The notes below the pieces were generated by a model that saw only the letters and a program-made list of their open reading frames with translations, was not told where the DNA came from and searched no databases. Of a stretch of DNA of 54,660 nucleotides, positions 18,430 through 27,990 are shown piece by piece. The position numbers and the translations under genes were made by a program. Where the stretch lies: NCBI GenBank assembly GCA_903884455.1, contig CAISEW010000012.1:1-54660 (forward strand). The letters run 5' to 3'. This stretch comes from an uncultured Chloroflexota bacterium (GTDB lineage Bacteria; Chloroflexota; Dehalococcoidia; GIF9; AB-539-J10). The stretch's first letter is position 1. Every line of letters begins with the position of its first letter.

Positions 18430-18467
18430 AGTGTCACGACTTGGCTGAATGTTAATCACACAATAAG

Positions 18468-19103
18468 ATGAAAAAGATAAGAGTAAGCTTCCCATCCGGT
18501 GAGCTTTTCCTCGAAGGAGTATTGGCTATACCCGAAGGTGCCGGGCCTTTCCCAGCAGTAATAGTCTGCCATCCTCATCCCCTCTACGGCGGCAATATGG
18601 ATAACAATGTGGTCTATAGCCTTTCCGAGGCACTGACACAGGCATCGCTTGCTTCATTCAAGTTTAACTTCCGCGGAGTAGGCGGTAGCCAGGGGGAGTT
18701 CGGGCAGGGAATAGGCGAGCAGGAGGATGTGGAAGCCGCCATTTCATTTATACACACGGTAAAGGAAGTGGATTCTAAGAGAATCGGGCTTGCTGGTTAT
18801 TCAGCCGGCGCTGGCTTTGCTCTTCCCGTTGGCCTTAATGATGTTCGAATTAAGGCATTGGCGGCAGTCTCGCCTCCACTCCGTATGTTCGATTTTGATT
18901 TTCTCAAAGACTGCCCTAAGCCAAAACTTTTTATCTCGGGAAGCAGGGATGATTTTACACCCGCCGACCAGTTCCTGGAATTTTGCCAGAATCTTCCTGA
19001 GCCTAAAGAGTACGAAAGTATTGAAGGCGCGGACCACTTCTGGTGGGGCTATGAAACTCGCCTGGCTGCTAAAGTGACTGCCTTCTTCACCAAAGTTTTA
19101 TAG
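18468..19103 (+). CDS. Alpha/beta hydrolase, dienelactone-hydrolase/prolyl-oligopeptidase-like
   Basis: The 211-residue protein has the nucleophile elbow GYSAGAG, the oxyanion segment VCHPHPLYGGNMDNNVV, FNFRGVGGSQGE, an acid-bearing loop SGSRDDFTP and a catalytic-histidine region EGADHFWWG. These match small serine hydrolases of the COG2945 type. The substrate is unknown; it acts in the cytoplasm with no signal peptide. It ends 30 bp from the convergent CoA-transferase gene. Confidence 0.8.
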   Translation: MKKIRVSFPSGELFLEGVLAIPEGAGPFPAVIVCHPHPLYGGNMDNNVVYSLSEALTQASLASFKFNFRGVGGSQGEFGQGIGEQEDVEAAISFIHTVKEVDSKRIGLAGYSAGAGFALPVGLNDVRIKALAAVSPPLRMFDFDFLKDCPKPKLFISGSRDDFTPADQFLEFCQNLPEPKEYESIEGADHFWWGYETRLAAKVTAFFTKVL

Positions 19104-19133
19104 ACTTAACCTAACTTCGGATGAGACGTGACC

Positions 19134-20075
19134 TTAAGAAACAAACTCCAGTATTTCTCTTATCGCTTTCTCCTGCATTCCCAAATATTCATCATACCCT
19201 TCTAGATTAAGCTTCCCGGCCAGTATAATCTTACCGATAGGCCTGTCCATAACGCTGGCTAAAATGTAGTTACTCGTAGAGTCCATTAACCTCAGTGCCC
19301 ATAGTTCCCTCTCTGTAGGCGGCTCCATTATCTTCAGTTCCTCTGCCACTTTCAAATCCCAGGGGAAACTCTTCCTGACTTCTTCAATGTCTTCTTCATC
19401 CTGCCAGGGGAATACCTCGGCTAAATACAGCTCATGGGTCTCGGCGTCGAATCTGAAGACTCCTCTGTTAGTGGCCACAGCGGAAGGCCCTCCTCCCACC
19501 AGGTTCGCCTTCTTCCGGGCATCACGACTGCCATCGAGGAAACCTGGCTCAGTTATGTAGTCAACCTTTTTCACCCATTGCCGGGGATTAAACTCCACAG
19601 TGTAAACTACCCTCCCCGCAGATGACGCTGTATCGCCTCCCCCACCACTGCCATTCATTTTTACTTGTTGTCCAGTTATATAGCTAACATTCACATTTCC
19701 ATACTTATCCATCTGGGCAAATCCCAGATAAGCTACATCAACGAAGCCTGATTGCTGGTCTAGGAACATCTCAGGAAGACTCTGATGGCACATAGCCATT
19801 GCGCCTGCCGAGTTATCGGCCGGACTGATTAAGACAGCAACGCTGGGGAACCCAATATAGCCGGCCTCGGCCACCAGTATGACATTTGGCGTATGCACCA
19901 GTTTCGCTACGGCACCGGCCAGGTCGGAAATGCCGATGCCCACAAACACGACTTCTCTATCTATTATTTCCCTGGACCCGGCGCAACAGACAAGCTCGGG
20001 AGGTGTATATTTCCTCTTTATTTCGTCAAGTTGCTCTGGCGCATATTTCTCCCTGGTGGTATACAAATGTCCCAT
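19134..20075 (-). CDS. CoA-transferase family subunit B (glutaconate/IpdB-like)
   Basis: The 313-residue protein matches the beta subunit of the class I CoA-transferase superfamily: CAGSREIIDREVVFVGIG, LVAEAGYIGFPS, VDVAYLGFAQMDKYGNVN and GGGGDTASSAGR. The family contains glutaconate CoA-transferase and the ring-opening hydrolase IpdAB. The ATG at 20073-20075 has GGAG at good spacing; the ATG at 20081 is too close to it. The alpha-like gene lies just upstream. Together they may activate a dicarboxylic or aromatic acid, but the acid cannot be specified. Confidence 0.8.
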   Translation of the reverse strand: MGHLYTTREKYAPEQLDEIKRKYTPPELVCCAGSREIIDREVVFVGIGISDLAGAVAKLVHTPNVILVAEAGYIGFPSVAVLISPADNSAGAMAMCHQSLPEMFLDQQSGFVDVAYLGFAQMDKYGNVNVSYITGQQVKMNGSGGGGDTASSAGRVVYTVEFNPRQWVKKVDYITEPGFLDGSRDARKKANLVGGGPSAVATNRGVFRFDAETHELYLAEVFPWQDEEDIEEVRKSFPWDLKVAEELKIMEPPTERELWALRLMDSTSNYILASVMDRPIGKIILAGKLNLEGYDEYLGMQEKAIREILEFVS

Positions 20076-20110
20076 TTTCATACTCCTTTTATAGTTTTTA
20101 TCAAGGTCCC

Positions 20111-21163
20111 TCAGTCGGGTATCCTGCTTAGCTTATGTTCTGATTTAGCCAGTCTATCCAATTTTTCCCAGCCTAACTTATCGCAATATTCGAAGTGGTT
20201 TTTGCAGCCAAAGACCCATTCATCAAGCCATTTTAAAGCTCCGTCACGACTCTGCCTCGGCAGCAAGAGAGCTATGAAGTTTATGCTGTCCACTGTGTAG
20301 CATCCAAAGCAACCTGTGGGATGGCAATTAAAGGGCAGGTGGACAACGGCATCGGTACAATAGGCTGGTATTACCGTCAGCCCCGGGTTCTCATATATCT
20401 TTTCAGTAGGGACAAGTTCCTCGGTAAGCAGAACTACATGCTTGGCAGCCCTGGCTTTCCAGTAATCCGTTCCTTTAAAACCCCATATCTGTCCATTTCC
20501 TCTCCGGTCTGCCCGCTGAACTGAGATGAAGGCAACATCTGGTTTGTAAGCCGGGATGAGGATGAGCGGCTTGTTCTCATACGGGTCATTTATCTCCTTG
20601 ATCTCCTTATTGTATTTGGGGATATCGGAGCCAATTGAGGAGCGGCAGGGCATGAAGGGGACATTGAATGCCCCGGCTACGAATCTCAATGCAACTTGGA
20701 AATTCGTCCAGTCCACTATCTTCAATGGAGGCACATCAGATTTAACTTTATCCTTGGGCGTAGCCAGAACTCCGCCCGCTTCAACCGGGCGTGGTAAACC
20801 TTCCTTGAGACCGCGCTCCAGAGCAGGCGTGCCAGAAATACCACCTACCTGGCGTGTAATAGCATAGGCTATGTCTATTCTGTCCAGCATTCCTAGCTCT
20901 ACCAGCAAATCTATACCTTCAAAAGTTCCACTCTCATCTACAATAGATAAGTGCTTCTTTCCCTGACGTGCTATCTCTCTCATGACGGATTCAGGCTGCC
21001 GCCACATAACAAACCCCCCCAAGCAGAATGAATCACCATCATGTAGAAATGTTTCCACTGCTTCCTTTTCCGTCATCACCTTGTTTAATCTCTTTTTATA
21101 ATCCGCGTCCTTGGCCCTCTCTTCATAATTTATTGTCCTCAGCCCTTTTACTGCCATTTTCAT
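20111..21163 (-). CDS. CoA-transferase family subunit A (glutaconate/IpdA-like)
   Basis: The 350-residue protein has the alpha-subunit signature near its N-terminus, HDGDSFCLGGFVMWRQPES, then RQVGGISGTPALERGL, VPFMPCRSSIGSD and VQRADRRGNGQIWG. It pairs with the gene 35 bp downstream to form a heteromeric CoA-transferase or related hydrolase. GGAGG precedes the ATG at 21161-21163 by only 4 bases, so the second ATG (21157) may be used instead. No beta-oxidation genes adjoin it, so the pathway is open. Confidence 0.8.
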   Translation of the reverse strand: MKMAVKGLRTINYEERAKDADYKKRLNKVMTEKEAVETFLHDGDSFCLGGFVMWRQPESVMREIARQGKKHLSIVDESGTFEGIDLLVELGMLDRIDIAYAITRQVGGISGTPALERGLKEGLPRPVEAGGVLATPKDKVKSDVPPLKIVDWTNFQVALRFVAGAFNVPFMPCRSSIGSDIPKYNKEIKEINDPYENKPLILIPAYKPDVAFISVQRADRRGNGQIWGFKGTDYWKARAAKHVVLLTEELVPTEKIYENPGLTVIPAYCTDAVVHLPFNCHPTGCFGCYTVDSINFIALLLPRQSRDGALKWLDEWVFGCKNHFEYCDKLGWEKLDRLAKSEHKLSRIPD

Positions 21164-21346
21164 ACTGCCTCCTGTTTTTTAGTAACTGCCCAAAAACCTG
21201 ACATTTTTGATGGCCTTAAACCGGGATTTCCCATTGAACAAACATCGGTATGTATATTCAACCATAAATAAAAAGCGTAGGACTAAGTTATTCTCTCATC
21301 TTGCAGTCTAACATTAAAATTGGACTCATTTTGTCAGGTCGGTGGG

Positions 21347-22006
21347 TCATGCGGTTGTGTCTTGTATTGTGAATCTGGCACCCATTTCAAAGGCCTTCTT
21401 ACAGTCCTGGGGGAATATTTGATGCTTATGCTTCGATTTTCTGTCAACCAAGGGCTCCAACAGATCAGCCACAATCTTAGTGTAATCATTGACATGAAAT
21501 GTATCCGTACTAATGAGTGTCTCAGCCTCAGCAGCTCCCATCGCCCAGGAGATTACAGCTTGGCGCATTTTTGTATACTTGCGGTACCACATTTCCATTT
21601 GCTGGTCATCAGCACCCATTGTATATATCAAGCCTATTTTAACTTTCCTAGGGAAATTCGACGAATAGCCTTTATAGTTGCAATAAGGATACAATCGTTC
21701 GATAAACATCTGCATTTCCGATGTAACTGAATGAAAATAAATTGGCGTTCCCAGGAATAGAGCATCTGCCTGCTCAATTCTTTTATATATCGGCGTCATA
21801 TCGTCTTTAAGAATGCATTTTCCGTAACTCTTACCCCCGCGTTTCTTGCAGGAATAACATCCTTGGCATCCTTTCATGTTGAGTTCATTCAACTGAATGA
21901 ATTCTGTTTCTGCCTTTTGTGAAGCTGCACCTTCTAAAGCTTTATGGAGGAGCTTTGCGGTAGCCCCATTCTTTCTTGGACTGCCATTAAAGGCCATAAC
22001 TAGCAT
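21347..22006 (-). CDS. NADPH-dependent FMN reductase/iron-sulfur flavoprotein family
   Basis: The 219-residue flavodoxin-fold protein starts MLVMAFNGSPRKNGATAKLL, the FMN phosphate-binding loop. CQGCYSCKKRGGKSYGKC follows, a compact cysteine cluster resembling that of archaeal-type iron-sulfur flavoproteins, then ADALFLGTPIYFHSVT. The ATG at 22004-22006 has GGAGAG 8 bases upstream, so I reject the longer frame to 22132. It probably shuttles electrons in an anaerobe; donor and acceptor are unknown. Confidence 0.82.
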   Translation of the reverse strand: MLVMAFNGSPRKNGATAKLLHKALEGAASQKAETEFIQLNELNMKGCQGCYSCKKRGGKSYGKCILKDDMTPIYKRIEQADALFLGTPIYFHSVTSEMQMFIERLYPYCNYKGYSSNFPRKVKIGLIYTMGADDQQMEMWYRKYTKMRQAVISWAMGAAEAETLISTDTFHVNDYTKIVADLLEPLVDRKSKHKHQIFPQDCKKAFEMGARFTIQDTTA

Positions 22007-22279
22007 ATGCTGACTCTCCTTCAAATTTATGAGTAATATTAGTAATTTTACTCCAAATGATTTCCAGTTGCCCCCAATAGTTATACCACTCCTTAAGTTA
22101 GTCCAATGGTTATGCCGCCTAGAATATATCATCCTTTGAGCCTGGGTATCTAGCCCCCAAAATTAGCTCAGTCCAGCATCGACAAATTTGTTTATCGCTA
22201 TCGCTGGGTTGAGGATTCCCGGCCGGGTGGTTGTGGACAAAGATTAAAGCCGCGGCATTATGTTACACGGCATTCGTTA

Positions 22280-22720
22280 TCAAAGATGAAGAACATCCTC
22301 CAGGATACGAGCGGAGTCGTAGACAAAGCCAGGGCACTTATTTTTAAAGACCCCACTATCTCTCGCTAATTTACGTTCATCAGAATTACTTAAGTCATAA
22401 CCGATCAGTTCCTTGCACTCGATAGAGCCATGAAGTGCTGTGAACTTATCAACAAACTCCTTTACTAACGTGTAGGTTCTTTTTTGAGATTCTTCATCAG
22501 CCAAATTCACCTGACCATGCTTCAATCCAATCACCATTAATGCTCCGGTTACAGCTCCGCAGGTTCTGCCCATGCGTCCTATTCCACCGCCAAAACCACA
22601 GGCAATCTTTAAAGCCAATTTGTTTTCTAGACCAAGCTGTTCGCTATATGTCGATAATACCGCGGGAGCACAAGAAAACCCTTTTTCAAATTGCTTTTTT
22701 GCTTCCTCTGCTTTACTCAA
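22280..22720 (-). CDS. C_GCAxxG_C_C family redox protein
   Basis: The 146-residue protein has the family's spaced cysteines: FSCAPAVL, ACGFGGGIGRMGRTCGAVTGA, IECKELIGYDL and KNKCPGFVYDS. Such proteins are common in anaerobes, often beside redox enzymes, and are thought to bind a metal or cluster. No ATG is available; I place the start at the TTG at 22718-22720, because GGAGGAG lies about 8 bases upstream. A TTG at 22735 is the alternative. A CCCGGCCGGG palindrome lies downstream at 22218-22227. Confidence 0.8.
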   Translation of the reverse strand: MSKAEEAKKQFEKGFSCAPAVLSTYSEQLGLENKLALKIACGFGGGIGRMGRTCGAVTGALMVIGLKHGQVNLADEESQKRTYTLVKEFVDKFTALHGSIECKELIGYDLSNSDERKLARDSGVFKNKCPGFVYDSARILEDVLHL

Positions 22721-22911
22721 TTCTTTCTCCTCCAATCGTATGAATGTAATAGCTCTTTGTCTCCATCATATCTTTAAAGGCTTCATGGTGTAAAGTCTGT
22801 TTTTAAATGCGCTACACATAAGAAGGTCAGATACATACACCTTGGCGGATTATGCAGTTGGGGGTCACGGAACTGCGACGCTTTGACCTTGGCCTTTTAC
22901 GGTGCCGCAGG

Positions 22912-22996
22912 CTACGCCTTCAATATCTCCCTATGCTTAAATGTACTCTCCAGCGAGGGTTGCATCTTCATCTCCTTGAACCCGGCAAAGTCGATA
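22912..22996 (-). pseudogene. 3' fragment of a paralogue of the large kinase/ATPase gene
   Basis: Reading the minus strand, about 27 codons give FKEMKMQPSLES-FKHREILKA and a stop, nearly the same as the last residues of the protein ending at 23861 (FRDMKMQPSLER-LRHKEILKA). Nothing upstream continues the frame: the alpha/beta hydrolase stop at 23016 follows at once. It is a stub of a deleted paralogue or of a tandem duplication. The remaining bases of 22736-23015 hold no other feature I can support. Confidence 0.7.
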
Positions 22997-23015
22997 TTTA
23001 AAGAAATTTTGGCTT

Positions 23016-23828
23016 CTAGCCTTTCTTATGCCGTTCCAAGAAACCAAGAACTATCTTATTGCTCTCCTCTGCATCTTCTATGAAAAATTCATGTCCCGCA
23101 CCTTTTATTATTACCAGTTCCGTTTTTGGTATCCTGGAGGCCAATATTCGAGAATTTTCTAAAGGAATCGCTCTGTCATTATCTCCAGCAATTACAAGAG
23201 TAGGCAATTTTATTTTCGGTAAGAGTTCGTACGTGTCGTGGCCCATCATAGCCGCTGCTTGCCTCATGGCTCCATGAGGAGGTGTGGGATATTCGAGGCT
23301 TTTAGCTACTCTCTTTTCGACAATATCAGGATTCTTTTCGATGAACTCCTGGCTGAAGAGGAAGGGAATTAACTGCCTTACAAATTCTTCAGGGGTCTTT
23401 TTCAAGCGCTCAAAGTCAAAGAGCGCCACCATAGATTCAGGTTTAGGCTGGATACTGCGAACTCCACCGCAGGTAGTACAGCCCAGTATGAGACTAATCA
23501 CTCTTTGGGGATAATTAAGAGCAAAATGTTGCGCAATCATTCCACCCATGGAAATTCCAAAAATGTGGGCAGCATCGACACCTATAACATCAAGCAGTCC
23601 TGCAACATCTCCCGCCATCATCGCCATGGTATAAGGTATGTCGGGCTTATCACTCCGCCCTACTCCCCTGTTATCAAAGGCAATAACCAGGTACTTCTTT
23701 GAAAGAATTGGAATCTGCCGGAACCACAGCCCTGAGTGAGCGGCATAGCCGTAAATCAGAACCAATGGTTCTCCTTTACCATGAATCTCATAATAGATGT
23801 TGATGTCGCCAACCTTTGCTGTAGACAT
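23016..23828 (-). CDS. Alpha/beta-fold hydrolase
   Basis: The 270-residue protein has a standard alpha/beta hydrolase plan: oxyanion loop near LIYGYAAHSGLWFRQ, VIAFDNRGVGRSDKPD, nucleophile elbow GISMGGMIAQHFAL, an acid loop IAGDNDRAIP and the histidine in GAGHEFFIED. Length and motifs fit the RsbQ/haloperoxidase-like group. Start ATG at 23826-23828 with a GGGGGTG ribosome binding site. It stands between two kinase-gene ends, the intact gene at 23861 and the stub at 22912, so it may have been inserted between or moved with them. Confidence 0.82.
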   Translation of the reverse strand: MSTAKVGDINIYYEIHGKGEPLVLIYGYAAHSGLWFRQIPILSKKYLVIAFDNRGVGRSDKPDIPYTMAMMAGDVAGLLDVIGVDAAHIFGISMGGMIAQHFALNYPQRVISLILGCTTCGGVRSIQPKPESMVALFDFERLKKTPEEFVRQLIPFLFSQEFIEKNPDIVEKRVAKSLEYPTPPHGAMRQAAAMMGHDTYELLPKIKLPTLVIAGDNDRAIPLENSRILASRIPKTELVIIKGAGHEFFIEDAEESNKIVLGFLERHKKG

Positions 23829-23860
23829 TTACACCCCCTTTAATAATTTTTTGACTTCAA

Positions 23861-26800
23861 TTACGCCTTCAGTATCTCCTTATGCCTTAGCGCGCGCTCC
23901 AGTGACGGCTGCATCTTCATGTCGCGGAACTCGGCGATGGCAAAATCAAGGTGTGCCAGCGCCTCGGCTCGCTCCTTTGGGTAATGCTCCAAGAGCAGTT
24001 CGGCAAGCTGAAGGCGAGTGAGCGCCAAATCTGGCCGGAACCTCATCTCCGTGCAGATCCTGATTGCTTCTTGGTAATGCTTGTGGGCTTCATCATATCG
24101 GCCCAACAGGGCCGCTGCGGCTCCCAGGTGGCGGCCTGTGCATTTGGTGAGCCACATTCCACTCGTGATGCTGCTGCTGCCAGCCAGTCGGCGAAGGAGC
24201 AGCTCGGCTGCCTGGCGATGTCCCGCCAGCACCGCGGCTTCCAGTGATGTGATATCCTGGGACACTGGGGTCTCGTCCTCGACCGAGCCAATGCCGGGGC
24301 GTGCTATGACCAGCCGTTCCAACATCTCCGCCACCTCGGCATAGCGGCCCAGGTTCGCCAGGCAGAACAGAATCATCGGCTCAGTGCCCGCATTCCGGGA
24401 GATGTTTCTCGAGCCCTGAAGCATGGACTCGAGGGCCCGGCCAGCGTTGCCGAGATACACCCGGGCAGGCAGGATCCAACTTGTCCACACCGCTGCAAAC
24501 TCAAGGATGCCCAGCTCCTCGGCGCGGGCCAAAATGCGGCGGCGGATTGCTACTGCCTCCTCCAGACGCCCGCCCCAGATGGCCAGGATGGCGTCATTCA
24601 CCATGGACAGGATAAGCAGGTTCGGTTGTCCGCTGCGCTCGGCCAGTGTCCGCATCTCAGCCATAATGTCTTCAGCGCGGCGTCGCTGGCCCAATTGCAA
24701 GAACGTGTGCAACATCCACCACAGTGCCCAGGTAAGTATAGATAAGTTCACGCCATGCCGGGACTGCTCCGCCAGTTCCTCCGCCAGGCGCAGTCGCTCC
24801 TCAGCATGCTGTGGCGCTTCTGAGGCGAAGAGCCATAACCCGGCTACCCACCAGTACGTGTCGGGGGCTCCCAGACGACGGGCCAGGTCCAGGGCTCGGC
24901 TGAGTATGGTAAACCATTCTGGTGAGGAGCTAACTCCAGACAACTTCACAGTGGCCAGCATGGCATCAGCCCAGGCACGCTCCACCGTCTCTGGTTCGGC
25001 ATAGCGGTCGGCCCGAGCGGCCCACTGTGCCGCCTCGGGAGAAGTCAACAATGTCGTTCCATAGACTCCTAGCCCCCTCCCCGCCAGCAGGCAAGCCCGG
25101 GAAGCCCGCGTGTTGTCGGCGATAGCCTCAGCCAGGGACAGTGCCTGGGGTGCCTCGGTGGCGATAATGCGTTGATGCTCGCCGGCGAGGATTAAGGCAT
25201 CGCCCAGAGCCAGGAGCAGGTCACACCGCTTGGCCTTGTCCTCCGTGTCCAGCACCTCCTGGACCTTGAATGCCTGCTCCAGCAGCCGTACCGCCTCTCC
25301 ATAGGCGTAAACGTCCGTAGCCCTTTTGGCCGCCATCTTGCCGTATTCCACCGCCTTCGTAAGGTCGGCCGGGTCGGTGGAATGGGAGAAGTGCTCGGCC
25401 AATTCGGTGGCGTGTCCCTCGAGTCGCTTGGCGTACAAGGTTTCGAGAGAGCGTGCTACCTGCTGGTGCAACTTAAGACGCTGCGGGGCAATCATCTCCT
25501 CATACAGTGTCTGGCGGAAGAAGGCGTGCGTGAAGCGGTAGCGTACCAGGCCCCTCTGGGAGTGCTCTTCCAGTATCGACAGTCGGACGGCCTCTTTGAG
25601 GGCGTTGACAAAGACATCTTCATTTATGCCAGCCACGGCTTTAAGAATCTCCAGGGCAAACTCCCGGCCGATAACGGAGGCCACGGAAAGGAGCTGATTA
25701 CACTCCGGACTGAGCAGGGACAGGCGCTTGCCGATAACATCCCGCAGCCCTTCGGGGATACTCATCTCCAGCGGGGTATCTTTTGTCGGCCGCCAGCCTC
25801 CCTCTTTCCGGGTAATGAGTCCCTCCTCGACGAGATAGCGAATCACCTCCTGCACAAAGAGGGGATTTCCTTCCGTCTGGCGGTGCACCGTCTCGGCGAG
25901 TCCCCAGGGGACACTTTCCCGGGTAATGCTCTCCAGCATGCGCCGGACTTCATCCGCATTCAGGCCGCGCAGGAGGACGCGGCCATAGGTAGAGACACGC
26001 CTCAACTCAGCCAGCGCCGCCGATAAAGGATGACTGCGGTCTACCTCCACATCGCGGTATGTACCTATTATCAGTAGTCGGGCACCAGCAAGATTACGAG
26101 AGACATGAGTCAGCATTTCCAGGGTACTTTTGTCGGCGTCGTGCAGGTCTTCCAGAACAACCATCATGGGCTGGACATTGGCGGCGTTACTTAGGAAGCC
26201 GGTGACCGCCTGCAACAGCCGGTATCTTTCCTCTTCGGGGTCTTTCTGGGGTCGGAGTTTAAGCTTGAGCCGTTCCCTTATCTCGGAGACGATGCGTGCC
26301 ACATCGGCGGCGCCGCTGCCCAGCTCTTCCCGCAGGTCTTTGACCTCGCGGCTGAGCACATAGGAGCGCAGCGCCTCCACGAAGGCCAGGTAGGGCAGCG
26401 ACAGCGAGCCTTTTTCGTAGCAGTGGCCGACCAGCGTCCGCCCGCCGCGCAGGGTGACATAGGTTGATAGCTGTTCACATAAGGCGGTCTTGCCGATGCC
26501 CGGCTCGCCCGTCACCATCATCAGGGCACCCTGCCCCGATATAGCCCCGTCGAAGGCCGACTTAAGCTGTTTTAACTCTGGCTCGCGGCCGACAAATACC
26601 CTTCGGTACAGCGGATTTTCAGCGGGGGCTTCCCGCGATGGCTCTTTTATCTTACCTGCCTCGATTGTTTCCAGGGCCTGGAACACAACCGCGGCCGACT
26701 CCGGACGTTTCTCAGGGTCTTTCTCCAGTAGTTGCAGAATGAGCGTCTCCAGAGCCGGGGGCAGGTCGGCCCGGTGCCAGGTGGGTGATACCGGCGGCGT

Positions 26801-27664
26801 ATTGATATGTTGACCGATGATGGCTACCGAATCATCCCCCACGAAGGGCGGACGTCCAGTCACCATCTCATAGAGCATTGCCCCCAGGGAATAGAGGTCG
26901 GCTTTGGCGGTCACTTTTCCGCCCATGGCCTGCTCCGGCGGCATATAGGTCACCGTACCCACCATCATGCCGGATTGGGTCAGGCGGGGGAGGTCAACCG
27001 CCACCGCCAGACCAAAGTCACCTATCTTGGCTGTGCCATCAGCACTGAGCCAGACATTGCCGGGTTTTATATCGCGGTGGATAATCCCCTTGCCGTGAGC
27101 ATACTCCAGGCCCCGGCAGACAGCCTTGGCGATGCCGATAACCTGCCCAAGGGGCAACCGGTGGTCGGGAGCTTTCTCGATTAGACCTTCGATGTCACCA
27201 CCAGGCATGACAGGGAGAACGATGTAGGGCTGTCCTTCATGGTCCCCCAGATCGTGGATAGTAATGATGTTGGGGTGGTCGCCGAGCCGACCCATTGCCC
27301 GGGCTTCGCGGCTGACGCGGATGCGGGTGGCGTCATCCAGCTTCTCGGTCTTGATGAGGGCAAAGGCAACATCACGGTCAAGGAGCGTATCATGGACAAG
27401 GTAGACCTTCTTCTTGCCCCCCTCCCCGAGGAACTTCTTGACCTGATAACGGCCATTGGCAAAGGACGGGGGCATGAGAGAAGGGGAGGACGTTTCAGGT
27501 GCTGGCTCAACTAGAGAATGGCCACATTTATCGCAGAATTTGTTACCTTGAGGATTCGCATGTCTGCATTGAGGGCAAGTTTTCTCGGTAATGAATGACT
27601 GGCCACACTCTCCGCAGAACCCTGCACCTTCGCGGTTCTCGTATCCACACTTCGGGCAGTTCAT
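23861..27664 (-). CDS. Zinc-ribbon Ser/Thr protein kinase fused to AAA ATPase and TPR-like region
   Basis: This 1267-residue protein has four parts. Two zinc ribbons (CPKCGYENREGAGFCGECG, CPQCRHANPQGNKFCDKCG) fill residues 1-50. A Hanks-type kinase follows at about 75-340, with HRDIKPGN and DFGLAV. An AAA/STAND ATPase has its P-loop GEPGIGKTA near 385 and VVLEDLHDADKSTLEML as Walker B. A long MalT/TPR-like helical region runs from about 700 to the end. Such proteins are cytoplasmic signal integrators; ligand and targets are unknown. I start at the ATG 27662-27664, not the TTG at 27670. The gene looks clearly more GC-rich than its neighbours, suggesting transfer or different selection. Confidence 0.9.
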   Translation of the reverse strand: MNCPKCGYENREGAGFCGECGQSFITEKTCPQCRHANPQGNKFCDKCGHSLVEPAPETSSPSLMPPSFANGRYQVKKFLGEGGKKKVYLVHDTLLDRDVAFALIKTEKLDDATRIRVSREARAMGRLGDHPNIITIHDLGDHEGQPYIVLPVMPGGDIEGLIEKAPDHRLPLGQVIGIAKAVCRGLEYAHGKGIIHRDIKPGNVWLSADGTAKIGDFGLAVAVDLPRLTQSGMMVGTVTYMPPEQAMGGKVTAKADLYSLGAMLYEMVTGRPPFVGDDSVAIIGQHINTPPVSPTWHRADLPPALETLILQLLEKDPEKRPESAAVVFQALETIEAGKIKEPSREAPAENPLYRRVFVGREPELKQLKSAFDGAISGQGALMMVTGEPGIGKTALCEQLSTYVTLRGGRTLVGHCYEKGSLSLPYLAFVEALRSYVLSREVKDLREELGSGAADVARIVSEIRERLKLKLRPQKDPEEERYRLLQAVTGFLSNAANVQPMMVVLEDLHDADKSTLEMLTHVSRNLAGARLLIIGTYRDVEVDRSHPLSAALAELRRVSTYGRVLLRGLNADEVRRMLESITRESVPWGLAETVHRQTEGNPLFVQEVIRYLVEEGLITRKEGGWRPTKDTPLEMSIPEGLRDVIGKRLSLLSPECNQLLSVASVIGREFALEILKAVAGINEDVFVNALKEAVRLSILEEHSQRGLVRYRFTHAFFRQTLYEEMIAPQRLKLHQQVARSLETLYAKRLEGHATELAEHFSHSTDPADLTKAVEYGKMAAKRATDVYAYGEAVRLLEQAFKVQEVLDTEDKAKRCDLLLALGDALILAGEHQRIIATEAPQALSLAEAIADNTRASRACLLAGRGLGVYGTTLLTSPEAAQWAARADRYAEPETVERAWADAMLATVKLSGVSSSPEWFTILSRALDLARRLGAPDTYWWVAGLWLFASEAPQHAEERLRLAEELAEQSRHGVNLSILTWALWWMLHTFLQLGQRRRAEDIMAEMRTLAERSGQPNLLILSMVNDAILAIWGGRLEEAVAIRRRILARAEELGILEFAAVWTSWILPARVYLGNAGRALESMLQGSRNISRNAGTEPMILFCLANLGRYAEVAEMLERLVIARPGIGSVEDETPVSQDITSLEAAVLAGHRQAAELLLRRLAGSSSITSGMWLTKCTGRHLGAAAALLGRYDEAHKHYQEAIRICTEMRFRPDLALTRLQLAELLLEHYPKERAEALAHLDFAIAEFRDMKMQPSLERALRHKEILKA

Positions 27665-27670
27665 CAGCAA

Positions 27671-27990
27671 TACCCTTCCACGAAGCTACAGTCTATGACC
27701 GCCGTGCAGGAATGTCAAGCACTGCCTGATTGCACAACATGACGAATTCTGCAGTTGTCTTGTCGCTTTTAAGCGCTAAGTGATAAATTCAATTCTGCCT
27801 TTGGTAATCTGGCTCAGAAGACGCCGAAGGGCAAATAACTAAGATCCAAAGCATTCCTGAAATGGCTTAGCAATTACCTGATCACCCCACTGGGTTTGAG
27901 GTAATTAAGCAAACAATCTGGCTAAGTGCTACACATCTCAAGGGTAACGAATATATCTTGTGTCTCAGGCAGAAATGAATGAGCAGGAGT
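27671..27990. other. Intergenic region with interspersed repeat A
   Basis: No gene is supported here. Most of the stretch (27739-27924) is a full-length copy of the interspersed repeat described separately. The rest contains nothing I recognise. Confidence 0.7.
27739..27924 (+). repeat. Interspersed repeat, copy A (common segment plus module 2)
   Basis: Copy A has the common segment (TTTTAAGCGCTAAG then ATAAATTCAATT) followed by module 2 (GGCTCAGAAGACGCCGAAGG, then AAAGCATTCCTGAAATGGC), ending AAACAATCTGGCTAA. Copy C at 32735 matches along its whole length; F and H match part of it. Confidence 0.8.

Noticed and set aside
22218-22227. CCCGGCCGGG palindrome as a terminator
   Set aside because: The stem is only 5 bp without a loop and no T-run follows on either strand.
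25382-26026. Plus-strand open frame of 214 codons
   Set aside because: It is antisense to the GC-rich kinase/ATPase gene, where long antisense frames are expected.
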